The notes below the pieces were generated by a model that did not search any database, had not been told where the DNA came from, and was given only the letters and a program-made list of their open reading frames with translations. DNA of 64,000 nt, from positions 8,494,001-8,558,000 of the forward strand of contig NC_091869.1 of assembly GCF_019399895.1 (NCBI RefSeq), in the 5' to 3' direction. Of this stretch, positions 1-11,700 are shown piece after piece (within the stretch, counting starts at the first letter, position 1; the number at the start of each line of letters is the position of its first letter). The position numbers and the translations under genes were made by a program. Origin of the DNA: Cardiocondyla obscurior. Its lineage: Eukaryota; Arthropoda; Insecta; Hymenoptera; Formicidae.

Positions 1-3000
1 ATCGGTGATTGGCCGCTGTTTTCGCGCCACGTCGTTTCGCGACGTCCGTCCCGGATATTCCGTCTCGCGGAACAGAAAGCGCAAAAGTCAGAAGCTGATT
101 TCCTTTTTTTCTTTTTCTTTTTCTGTACGTTTTTATGCAGGGAGGGTATGTTAAGCGAGGGATCTTTTTTTTCTTATCGTTTCTCGCAAAAAGTTATTGC
201 AGAAAGTTATTAATTAATTAATAATTTGCCTTTAAATTCGATGCGATAGAACGACGTGTCGGATCTCGCGGCTCACGGTAAATGTGAAAGGTTTCAGTGG
301 CGAAGTTTCGTGGCTGCGAGTTAACGAGACCGAAGTTTATTGCCGGCGCGGTGTCAGGCGCGAGAGGGCGGCGGCGATGCGAATCAGGGGTGATGGCAGG
401 CATTTTGAGGGTGTTTATGAGGCATTATGTGTAACTCGCTGGAAGAACGATCTACCCTTCGGGTCTACGGCGCTCTCCCCTTGCCCCCGACTTATCTACG
501 CGCGTGTCTAGCGAAATTCTAATTCGCATACGGACGACTCCGCCGGCGGCCAATTGCACGTGAAAATGGCCCTTTCAATATCTTCCTTTTTTTTTTTTCT
601 TTTTTTAAATTCCACGATAATCCGATTACAACAAAATTGATTTACCGTGCGCGATTTACGAGATCGGGAAACGTCGTGCAACCTTTTTCACTCGCCTCCT
701 TGTTTTAAGCGTTTCTTTATGCGCCGAGGATTTCACTTATTCGCAGCGTGTTTCCCGCCGCTCGCAAACAGGTTCGAAAAAATTATTAATCCACGTGCGC
801 CGTACGTCACTTTTATCCAACAAAATATTGCCCGGTCGCGGACGAGATTGAGAGAATCCATAAAGATTATGATGTCCGGGGTGGGCTGCAGAATTTTTTC
901 GTCATGCCAGACTTTTTCGGAAGATTATCGAAGAGCGCGGCGCTATTTTCGGCGAATATCCCGCATTAGCGTTTCTCAAATCTAGAGCCGAAAACTCTGC
1001 ATCGGAGGGAGAAGTAGCGATTGTACGCGACGGACGGCGGCCAGCTTTAGATCTTCGTGGGGACGCGACATGGTTTTGAATATATTCCTGGGACGATTAA
1101 CCCCAAGAATCGGCCGGGAAATTAATTTCGGCGCGGCTGGGTCCACTTACACGACGAGAATCACGCTAGAAGACACGGGAATGTTCGCGTCCGCCCTAAG
1201 TTTACTCGGGGATCATGCAGTGTTAAAAACTCCCCTGTTTGCCAGCGAGGCGAGTGCGAGCGCGAGGGTTGCCCCCGGATCGTTATTTCAGAGTGTTTGC
1301 CGTGTTTTAAGATTCTGACGTTTTGACTACCCGAATCATGGTAAATGAGGCCGAGCGTGTGCCGTCGTGACATGTTTGAAAGGAAATTCCCTATTTTTTT
1401 TTTTTATCTCCACCTCCTACGAGCCATTCGAAGCTTTAAACGAACATAAAAGGCAATAAAAGATTGGCTGCCGTAAAATATATATCATAAATATCCGTGA
1501 TTCGCAATTTCGTCGAACTTTTTGAGCGACCGAACGTCATTGGAAGCGCCGAGCGCGCGGGGAAGGTGTCATCGCGCGAGTTTCGATGATCGTTGGGCGA
1601 CGATCTCGCCAAGATCGCGCTGCGGAATAAATTTTTGCGAGGATCAATTCTCACCGGGGAATAATCGCAACGTCGGGCACAACGACTTTCAGATGCGACG
1701 GCGCGGCAGCCGGGGCGAGCGGTCATTGAAGCGTTCGCAAAAGCCTGCCTTGCTGCCGGCGCGACGGAATGAGGAGCGAAAAATATCGAGAAAATAAAGT
1801 AGGGAAACGTGGAATTAATATATGTGAAAGAAACGGATATGTACGTACGTATGCGACTCATACTACAGACCAGAGCGGAAAATAATGTTTAATCGGTAGA
1901 AAATCTCGGCGCAGTCATCCGCCATGGGACCGTGCGTTCCTCGATCCCGTCCCCTTTCCCCGGCCCGCGTACCCTCGCAGTCCCTTCCGCGATCCCTTAC
2001 TTGACCGAGGGATGGATTTTTTAATTTTTAATTGGCAAAAAACGTCGCCGCGAGGTGGCCGCCGGCGAGACTCGCCGACCGCTCTCGCGGATTTAACTGG
2101 TGTATTCTCAGCTTCTCGGAAACGCTAATCCCTTCTAACGTTGGCAGTTACACTCTGCCGGAGAATTGTCGTCGTCGCTGAAAATTAATTTCCGTAATTT
2201 CGAAATTGGATTTACTTATTTTTCTTTCTGACCGTCAGCGTCTCTGCGGAGGTTCGAAATAAATTCTTTATAAATTCAAACGGAGCGAGGTGTGTTTCGC
2301 GCTAATTTTTTCTTCTTTTTTTTTTTTTTCTTTTACTTCCTGAAAATAAACGCTTTTGCTGTCGCTCGACAGAATTCTTTGGGTTGAGCGTTATTAATGA
2401 AGTACCCGCGGCTTGTTATAATGCAAGAGATTAGTGAACCGAGGGGAGTTTTTTTTTCGCTGAATTGGACTCGCCTCAAAGCAAAGTATCGCCGATGCAG
2501 GGGCAAGTGATTGCAACAGCTGTTCGGTCGACCGAAGAAGAGAGATCCGCTATTTTAAAAGGTCGATGAAAACGAACGTCGACCCTTCTCAACGACCGAC
2601 GGACCTTTACGACTTATTAAATCATTTTCGTCTCGCGTGAAACTCCTCGCGGTAACTTCCGGCAAGTGGGTTTTCTCAGTTTTCTTATCGCGAAAGAATT
2701 TCGCGCTGACCGCGCGTGAAATAAAATTTATTCGTTTATTTAGATAAAATAAAAGCATATATTAATTTTTTTCTTCTTTTTTTTTTTTTATCGAACGAGA
2801 AATATCGCCGTGCGATGTAAGCGTAGTTCGTGAGCACTGCGCACGGCGTGATAATAATGATAAACCGTCGATACTCAAGCCGCGCGTTTTTCTTTCTGCT
2901 CATAAAGGAGATATCGAAGATTTGAATCTGCGTACGTGACAACGGCGGAGGCTCTCCGTGTTGCAACGCTTGCCATGCGGTGGGCGATCTGAAACGGCAA

Positions 3001-5300
3001 TCTGAAATTCTCCTCCTTCCACGCTACGGGGGAGAAAAAGAGAGAAAGAGGAAAAGAGAGAGAGGTAGCGGCTCTACGGGCGAGACGGGGATCCATTGCG
3101 CCAGGACATCGGTCAGGATCTGGCTGTCGATAGTCGGAGCTTTCCCTCGGATTCTCGCGCTCTCTTCCTGCCTATACCTCGGCCGGACCGTCATAAAACA
3201 CAGGTAACTCCGGTATTTATGCCCGTCGTTTTTACGCCCGTCGCCACCCTCCCGCCGTCGCGCCGCGCCGCACTGTTCATCCGCGCCCCAACACCAGCAC
3301 GTCGCAGAGAAACACGTATATATATATATATATCTATGTACACGGCCGCGTCTCCGTACGGCCCCGTGACTCCTAGCAGTCGGAGGTTGACGCTAATCCC
3401 TGTCGGGAGCGAAAGGGGTGGCCGAGTGATATATGCCCCTGCGCCGGTATGATAATATTCCGCCGCCGCCCCCCGTCACCCTTAGCCGTAGTCGTTACAC
3501 TCGCCAGCCGCACACGTCGCGCCGGAGAAGGTCCCTCTTTTGGGTCAGCGCGTAAGACCGAGCGATAAGCGATTACAGTCGATTAAAAAAAGAAAAAGCT
3601 CGGAGAGCGAATCGACCAGCTCGAGGCGAGAGAAAAACCTTGTCGGGCTGTGTGACGCGTCCAGGTTTTTCTCTCGTGTTCAACCGCATCCGCGTTTATC
3701 CGCGTCAAAACGAGGAGACTCCCTCGGAGAGAAAACGATCAACTGGCGTCTGCGAGAGGACTCGGAAAAAAATTTTAAAAAAAGAAAAAGAAAAAATTGT
3801 GTATTTTATTAGAAGCGTGGAGATACAAATTTATCGTTCCTCGCGTCTTTTGACAGGAAATTTTTGTGCCGAATCACATTGTACAAATATTTCCAAGGTT
3901 CGGAAAGTCACATTTCGCGCGGCGGTGAAATGCGAGAGGGAGTTCGGGTTTTAAACAATCCGGTTTTTCGGTGGACGTGCCTGCTAATTTTCCGCCGGCA
4001 GGAGGACCACGACTATAGACGGGCGTCGCTTCTCGTTTTCTTCGCGCCGTGCAGATCCCGATCTGCATTCAGCCCCCCATCAACGTCGTCACGCATTTCG
4101 ACCACGATCAATTCTCTACGTCCGCATTCGCAATATTAAATTGGCCTGACAAAGCCCGCGGGCGAGCACGAGACAAATATTTGCAGCCGAAAAAGTCGGC
4201 GGCGCGCGAGCTGCGCGGGACGCGCGTGCAAAACAACGAGGGCAAAAAAGCGAGCGGAACGCGTGAGGAATCTGTATATAAAATGCACTCCGGCAGCTCC
4301 TCGCTTCGTTGCGGTATTATGCAGCGATACGTGGCTCGCTAACAAACATCATAAATTTTTGATTTATTCAGCCAGGATCTGTTTGCCATTGCTTTTGCAG
4401 ATAATAATTGCGCTCACCGCTCCTGCAGCCGATCTTCGCGCTTTATTTCTTCCCTCCCTTTCTCACCCTTCGCCTCCACTTTCGTTGCGCAAATTCGAAC
4501 CGATATATTTAAAACGCGGGCCGTGATGGACGCCGGCGGTCAAAATTTTTATCCCGACGCGGAAATCTACGTCGGGCGACGCGCTGCGAAAAGAAAAATC
4601 CGCCGGCGATCGTGATACGCGCCCGGAACGATCTCGCGTCACTTTCATATAGGGAATCTAGAGGCAAATCGTTGCATACCGGCGGTAGTTAGGGGCTGCC
4701 CGTAATACAGTAATGAGGGCTTACTGCCATGGAAACCAAAGCCGCTTACAGCCAACCACTCTACCTCCATCTGCTTCCTCCCTTCCCCCCGCAATTCGTC
4801 CCACTCGCTCTTCGCCGCTCTCATCCCCGCAATTTCCTATATATCCGCGATATCTTCATTCGCGAGTCCCGCTAAAAAATTCCGGAAACCATTTTTCCGG
4901 TCTCCATTGTTCCACGACGAATATATCTTGAATCTCTGTTTTTCTCCGTGGAGGAGGTCAATTCGACGCGCCGCTCTCGCGCTGCAAATTGATATTGCTC
5001 GTTAAGTAGGTTAGCGCGCGAGAAAAAAAAAAAAAAAAAAAGGACACGGCAGCGAAGAACAATAACGATAGTAATTTACGATCGCGTACACACCGAAGTA
5101 ATATACCGAAATAAGTTGATCGGGGAAGAAGAGCGCCGTTTAGGGTTCGCCGTCGGACAAAAGTAGCGCGGGATCCGTCGGTATCGCAAACCCCGCAATT
5201 TCCTTTTCCAATTTGCCATAAACAAGTCGACCACCCCCTCGTTAACCGGGTACGCCGTGACTGCTCTCTCGAAAGTTTGACGTCGCAGGGAAAAGACGGG

Positions 5301-5364
<64 letters not shown>

Positions 5365-6221
5365 ACCGGGAGGGTGAGCGGACGAAAAGAACGGCGGTGC
5401 AACTCGGTCGAATTAAAGGAATTAAAGGACGCCTCGTTATTCGTATCTTCCGATTCTCCACCTCGTTTTTTACACGCGCGAGAAGGAGACAAGAGGGAGA
5501 AAAAAAAATAAAAAAAATAAAAAAGGAGGATGTTGGAAAGTTTGCTCCTTTTCTGCTGCGATCTAGGTTCTCTCGTGCCGCTCTTCCTTCCCCCGCGCCG
5601 TCGTTCCCTCGCCGCTCTTCAGCTCCTCTTCAAGAAGCGAACGTTTGCATTAACCGTCCGTAATGGCTGCGATTATTAGGGAGCATTATTCAGAGACCTC
5701 GGACCCCAATTTTTTCTCCCCTCGTCGCCCCCAAGCCCCGCCTTCTCGGACGAAAGAAACGTTGAATTATTGAAACGCGGAGCCGGGAATTAAAAAAATC
5801 TCCGCGCGCGCTCTTAACCCACCGGGGGCGGGGTGGGCGGCAATCGTGAGGAGATACCGGGTCACGATATTTGTCGCGTGAATTAAAAATGAGGATGGAA
5901 CGGGGAGCCAGGTGGTGGCCCGCGCTTGACTTTCGACGCGGGAAAAACGAGGCCATCAGTCGGGGCACCACCTTAATGTAGCAGGGCCTGAATGATTTAA
6001 GATCGTAGGAGAAGGCGAACCGGCAGAAAACCGATCAAGTTTTCGACGTCAATCAATGGGCGTTATTTGCTAGGTTTATTTTCGCAGAGCAAATGTACGA
6101 AGATAAAGAAAAAAAAACAAAAAAGAAACAAGAAAAAAGAAAAATATATTTTTTAATATTTTATTGTTAGAATTTATTTAGAATAATCGAGGCATAGAAA
6201 AATGTAGCTTGTGTGACTTAC
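1..6221 (-). other. RUNX gene intron and downstream part, left edge
   Basis: On the minus strand this follows the splice donor that closes the second visible RUNX exon (GT at 6221-6220), so it should be intron and possibly later exons of that gene. I looked for the next conserved Runt-domain exon (family motifs KSFTLTI and VDGPREPR) and did not find it, so it probably lies beyond position 1. What is present is AT/CpG-mixed non-coding DNA with poly(T) runs, a short TA tract at 3317-3333 and a GA tract at 5305-5361. Open frames here look like chance frames in CpG-rich DNA. Confidence 0.5.
5305..5361. repeat. (GA)n microsatellite
   Basis: A nearly uninterrupted run of about 28 GA dinucleotides. 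It opens artificial Arg-Glu and Ser-Leu frames that are not genes. It lies in the presumed RUNX intron. Confidence 0.95.
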
Positions 6222-7094
6222 CTCTACCGCTTCGACCGACGAACCTAAGATCGTTGAATTTGGCAACTTGGTTCTTCATCAGAGCGGTGGAATTTCGCAG
6301 TTCCGCGCAACAGTTTTCATCGTTTCCAGCCCGAACGGTCACGAGGGTACCATCTCCGACCTCGCCAAGGGCTACTACCTTGAAGGCTACCGGTAGGGTT
6401 TTGTTCGATCTCCAATGTGACGGTAACACCGTGCACACCACATGCGGGCAACCTTACGTTAACATTAAAAGAATTACACTCGATTAACTTAACGAAGAAA
6501 TTTAATTTACTTCAAATAAAACTATTAATTAATTATACAATTATGAAATTTACATTTTATATCTTACAATTATTTTGTTTCATATAAAAATAAAATTTTT
6601 ATGTTATTTGACGTAGCTTTTTGAAGAAATTAAATTTATATTTTTTACAATTTCGATAAAATTTTTATCTTTACTTTTTTGCGTGCTATATTGCGATAGA
6701 AATATAATAACGAACGGCAAAACGATTGTGTATAATAAAATTATATAAAAAAATATATATATATGTATACATATATATATATAGTTTTACCTGTGCGAAC
6801 GAGTTCGCCAGGATGCTCAGCGAGGAGTCCGTCCAATGTTCTTTCGGCGAGCAAATCGGCGGTGAGAGCGTAATCGGGAAGATGATTTCCGCCGGCCGAA
6901 CCTTGAGAAGGTACCTCGTTGGCCAAGTGCATTCTTCTCCTCGAGGACGAAGCCCGAGTCCTCCGTATTCTCGGCCCTCCGATTTGGCTCACTGCTTGAT
7001 GCGCCTGGTGAGCACCGCGCACCGATCTGGGATCAGGGTAGTCTAGACCGGGTGGCCGATCTTCGGATCGAACATCTCGCGAAGGATTCGTCAT
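6222..7094 (-). CDS. RUNX (Runt-domain) transcription factor, 5' coding exons, partial
   Basis: Sequence-specific DNA-binding factor of the RUNX family, expected in the nucleus with a CBF-beta partner. Exon 1 is 7094-6791; intron 6790-6453; exon 2 is 6452-6222. The first 178 residues are visible. The Runt domain starts near residue 84 (ERTLDGLLAEHPGELVRTG), crosses the intron as GCPHVVCTVLP, and continues with HWRSNKTLPVAFKVVALGE, the TVRAGNDEN loop, LMKNQVAKFNDLRF and VGRSGRG. It stops at a clean donor (AGAG|GTAAGT) after GRSGRG, a usual RUNX exon boundary; the rest of the domain and the C-terminal WRPY region are off the left edge. The ATG at 7094 is chosen because the frame upstream has no other ATG before a TAA near 7165. 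Insects have several RUNX paralogues (run, lz, RunxA, RunxB) and this fragment does not tell which one it is. Confidence 0.93.
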
Positions 7095-8429
7095 GAGAAC
7101 GATATCATCGACTCTCTCGGCGTCACCTTTTTCCGCGGGCTTCCCGAATGGTTTCGCTCGCTCAATTTTTTATGCCTTGCCCTTCGAGGTCCGGACGAGA
7201 AACGCTTCGTGCACGTGGATCCGCGAGAAGACCGATCCTCGCGATTAGTTTCGATATGATGCTTGGTCCTTTGATGATACGTTTGCGTTCGTGATATAAT
7301 TCGTCAAGCGGCAGCGACTTCCTATTCCGCAGCCTGAAATCTTGTCTTGAAAACTGGCTGATGTACGCGACATACGGCGTCGGTTAACGCGTCGAATCTA
7401 CTCGGTAGCTGTCCAAGAACCTCGCGAGTCGGTCTCATCGGTAGCGAGGAACACATTACGAACCCACGGCGTGATCTTCCGGCGAGAATTGAATTTGTTT
7501 TATTCGGAATCGGGAGGCGCGCGCGAGACTTTTCGACGGCTTTCTCGGTTTCTCCCTCGCTGTGGCTCCCGACTTCTTTGATCCTTATTTCATTATCTCG
7601 ACGCGGGGAGGAGGCGAGGGCATCCGTTTGCAAATTCTTCTTCCTCTCGATTGCTAACTCGCGAAGAAAATTCGTTTTATTGGAATCGCAGGCAACCCCG
7701 GCGACCCTTGTTTTCCATGTATTCTCGATTCTTTGATCGAGTTCTCGGCCGCTGTCTTCTTATTGAAGATGAAACACTCGCGGGCGTTCGAAACATTTAA
7801 ATCCAATCGCCGAATCGAATGTCAGCTTCGAAAGTGGACTCACGGGAGTACTTTTCCGATCGTGTTCAAAACACTACTTTGCACTGGCGGCTTTCGTAAT
7901 TGACGGCATCGTCACCACGCACTTGTTTTCCTTTTTTTAAATGCATTTTCACTGAAACCGCGTAACAAGGGTGCATCGATAAAGCCCTTTGAAACCAGAC
8001 CATATGTTTTCGTACGTGGCGCTCACCGCGCGAAGTTTCGTCGAACTTTGGCGAGGGCCGCGCACGTCACGTGTATCTCTCTCGCCGATCGAAGTCTTGA
8101 TCAATCACGGAAGCGCATTATCCATTATGCGTATCGTACGACGACCGAATTTCGCGGGCACTCACGCCGAGATTTCGGAACCGCGGCCGAAACGGCGATC
8201 ACGATCCGCGCGTGGATCCTCGTTCGCGCACGTCACCGATCTGAAAAATTTTTTCTCCCACGAGCACCGCAGGGTGTCCCGGGTGTCCTACGTCGTCGGG
8301 TCGGTCGCCGTCGCGGTGACGGTGATTCTTCACCTGGCCGTGGCTCCAGCGGGTGGCAGGGCAGCTTCTACTCGGAGGAAGTAGGATAGGGTGTTTAACT
8401 CGCGCGGTCTCGTTTCGGTTCGGCGGTGG

Positions 8430-8440
8430 AAGATGGCGGC
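8430..8440 (+). promoter_or_regulatory. YY1/Pho-type motif AAGATGGCGGC
   Basis: The 11-mer AAGATGGCGGC matches the well-known YY1/Pleiohomeotic core (ATGGCGGC with 5' AAG), common near animal promoters. It lies at the start of the CpG-rich patch upstream of the RUNX gene. A single motif match is weak evidence for function. Confidence 0.3.
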
Positions 8441-8705
8441 TTCTGCGGTGGAGCCGCGCGGTGTGGTTGCGGTGTATTTTTGAGGCTGCCGCCCCCAGCC
8501 ACCACCGAGACCACCCTGGGTAACCCTCCTCGCCCCCCTCTTTTCGTCAGCCCCCGCAGCCCGCCGCGCGTCTCTTCCACGCCGCCGCCACCGCCGCTTG
8601 CCTCCACGGTACCCGGACCTGGTGGGGGTGTTCGGTTTTTCCAGGCGGTGGGGAAAAATCTCGCCGCCTCTCTTTCTCACTTTCACCGCAGCTCTGGCTC
8701 CCTTT

Positions 8706-8730
8706 TTCTCTCTCTTTCTCTCTCTCTCTG
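8706..8730. repeat. CT-rich simple repeat
   Basis: Interrupted (CT)n tract within the CpG-rich patch. Confidence 0.7.
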
Positions 8731-11700
8731 TCCCTTCGCCGCGCCGCGCGCACAGCCTCCCGCAGGGTCCGCCGCCGCGTTCCTGACGATACTCCCGCTG
8801 ATGACGACTCGCGGACTACTCGAACCTCGCGCTGTCTTCCGGACTCCGTCGTCGTTGCACCGGACGACGGGGGACCCGCGGAATGTTTGGGGGCGGACGA
8901 GCTTCCGGGGCCGAATCTCGGCGCCGCGTATCACCCCGCCGCATGATTGCAGCGCGAGATCGCTGCTCCGGCCGATGATTTTAACTGTAACGCTCGTGAA
9001 TCATCCGCATGAGACATTAATGAGTCCCGGGGGATGCAGATCCTTGCACGTTACGCCAATTGTCTCATTTTACTCTTCGACACAACGGCATTCGACGAAA
9101 ATAAATCTCTCGTACTTTTCGCGATGCGAATTTTTTACCGCGGTAATTTTTACGGTATGTTTATGAAGCATTGTAATCACACTTTACCTCATTACGTTTT
9201 TACGTCACTATTCAATCACTTTGAATTGTTCACAAATTAGATCCGATTACTCGATTCACATAATGATTAAAACTTTTAATATTAGTTATTGCAATAACAT
9301 TTGCGAAAGGAGAAATATAACTTTTTTAAAATGTACCCCGGTGATTTTGTTATACGGCTGCTGGGAACATAAAATAGATGCAGCTGGTTATTAATTTTGC
9401 GCGTTTGTAGTTCCACTTGCCAGAACGTGGAAAATATTTTTAATAGTCCTCGCGCGCGATATCTCGGTCGGCTTTTCGCCCTTCTCGCTTGATTTCTTCC
9501 TGCCTCCGTCGTTCAACGATCACCCCGCGCGAGACTGCGAAACGACACTGGGAAGAAAGGGAAAACAAAGACTGCAGAAAGGCCCCTTGTGTAGTTGCGT
9601 TTAGCGCCGAGAAATACGGGGGTTGCGCGACGCTTGGGGGTTCTCGGGCCAAGAACGGAGTCGAAGACGAACGCCAGCCAGAGCGAAAGAAAGAGACGGA
9701 ACATATTGTAACGCACAAGTAGTCAACCCCAGATTCGTCGGACCGGATAAAAAAGTACGGCGCGAGTCGCGCTGAAACGCGCTCTTTCGCATAAATTTCA
9801 ACGCGCAGCATAACGTGACTCGCTGGCGAAGATACGAGAACAACGTGTGCGCATTGTCCTTACAAGGAATTCTAATAACGCGAAAATTTTTCCCCTGCGT
9901 CCGCGTGATTAATTTCATTGATAACGTCGTACGCTTATATTTTCAATTAATTTTTTCGCCCCAATTAATCTTACGTCGCGGCGGGGGAAAATTTTGCCGC
10001 GAGGGACGGGACCGACGGAGTTTGAGGGACAAATTTCAGATCACTGAGTGAAACGGAACGCGACGCGTGAATTGTAACACGTCACTCTTTCGAGAGACAA
10101 CACGAGACTATCGATCATGACGTATCCGTACCCAGAGCCGGGGACCCCTAAACGAGACGAGCCCCCTATATAATCCTGCGCCCCTACGGGGAACAATGCG
10201 ACGCCTCCGCGTCCCTAAATGCAGTCTTTCCGAGATGCATTTCGTCATGCGTAGGCTCTTTCATCGTGCAATGATGTGCCCTTTCAGTTACATCCGTTCC
10301 GGATCTCTTAGCGCATGTATTTTATTATTTCGCGAATGACGTTAACGGCGGAAAGTCCTGTTTGAAATATACGGAGTTCGTTCTCAAATTACAATATATA
10401 ACATTAAAAAGTATTGCAATTAAATTATTATAATCTAATACGTTTGCAAGTATAAAATTAAATTAAGAATCAATCTCAACGACCACTCGTGATGCTCATT
10501 TAAAGGGTCGAGTTGTTAAAAATATCGAATTATTTTATATCTTCCGTTTCATCGACGACAGCTAGATTTTTTACGAGCTATTATGTCTTTATACGTAAAA
10601 ATATATGGTATTATATTTATTTTATTCTATATGCGCTTAAAATCTAATAGTCTTCCAATATCTGTTGACGAGCATTGTAATCATACGATGTGAACAGCAA
10701 CAAAATAAAAACTCAATAACTTCACTACCACGCACAGCCAAAACGATTGGTTTCTGTTTGCGTTTCGGCTATTTTTTTCGCCGATGTCCTTTCGGCAGTA
10801 ACGATATTCTATAACCCGCATACGACACGGTTCACATAATCGGTGAATCGATGAATACGCGACGATTATCGACGCACTTTTCCGTTCAAATTAATTGGAC
10901 CAATTATCGATGCCGAACAATTATCTGCTGGCGACCAATTAGATCGGCAGGATTTGTCGATGACGTGTTACCTAGCAAGGAATAATTGGAGCTCATGCAT
11001 TGTTGAAAAAAAAAAAAAAAAAAAAATTAGTTAGAAAGAGTTACATTAATAGATAATCGATTCAATTCGAAATTCGCGAGATGATCTCGGCGAACAATCG
11101 CGATTTAAAAAAAGACGTTTAGTGTTGTGAAGAACAATTTGAGCCTGATGATCCGACGATAATTAAAACGAACTGAACGCACTCCTCGGAATTACCTTCA
11201 TCTTTCGATTCGCCCGCGTAAAAAATTATTAAAAATTGTCAAATATACAAACTGCAACGAATCGACGTGGTCGGCATAAAAATTGTGCCGAGTGCCGGAA
11301 CGTTTTTCTCGTGCGCACAGTATTGTTTCCTTTCCCCGAACGAACTATCGTACTTCCACGACATTGGTGATCAATTAACAGCCCACTGACTCTTCTTGGT
11401 AATTTTTTTTTTTTTTAACCACGCAGCGTGCACCTGTTCGCCGGCTCCGAAAGTCACGCTTGTCAGTCACGATCTTTCTCGCAGTAAGCACGGCACTTTG
11501 ATTTTCGCGGACGCAAGAAAGGGTCAGATCGACGAGGGGGTGAAAGACAGGGGGGAGGGGAGGGTGATAAAGCGGCAATTGCGGGGGGCAGCCTGACGGG
11601 GAGCGCGGACGCGTCCGGCGTTGTAGAGCGAAGGTAATCACACACGGTTAGCACATGTTGCCCGGGGGGCAATTCTCGAAAAAGGTCGCGGGTCGTTCCG

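Noticed and set aside
5277..5663. Arg-Glu repeat frame over the GA microsatellite, and its Ser-Leu counterpart on the other strand
   Set aside because: A direct translation artefact of the (GA)n tract.
8426..9166. 246-codon plus-strand frame in the CpG-rich patch
   Set aside because: Composition is Pro/Arg/Ser-rich as expected from CpG-rich DNA, frames are open on both strands over the same stretch, and there is no domain or splice support.
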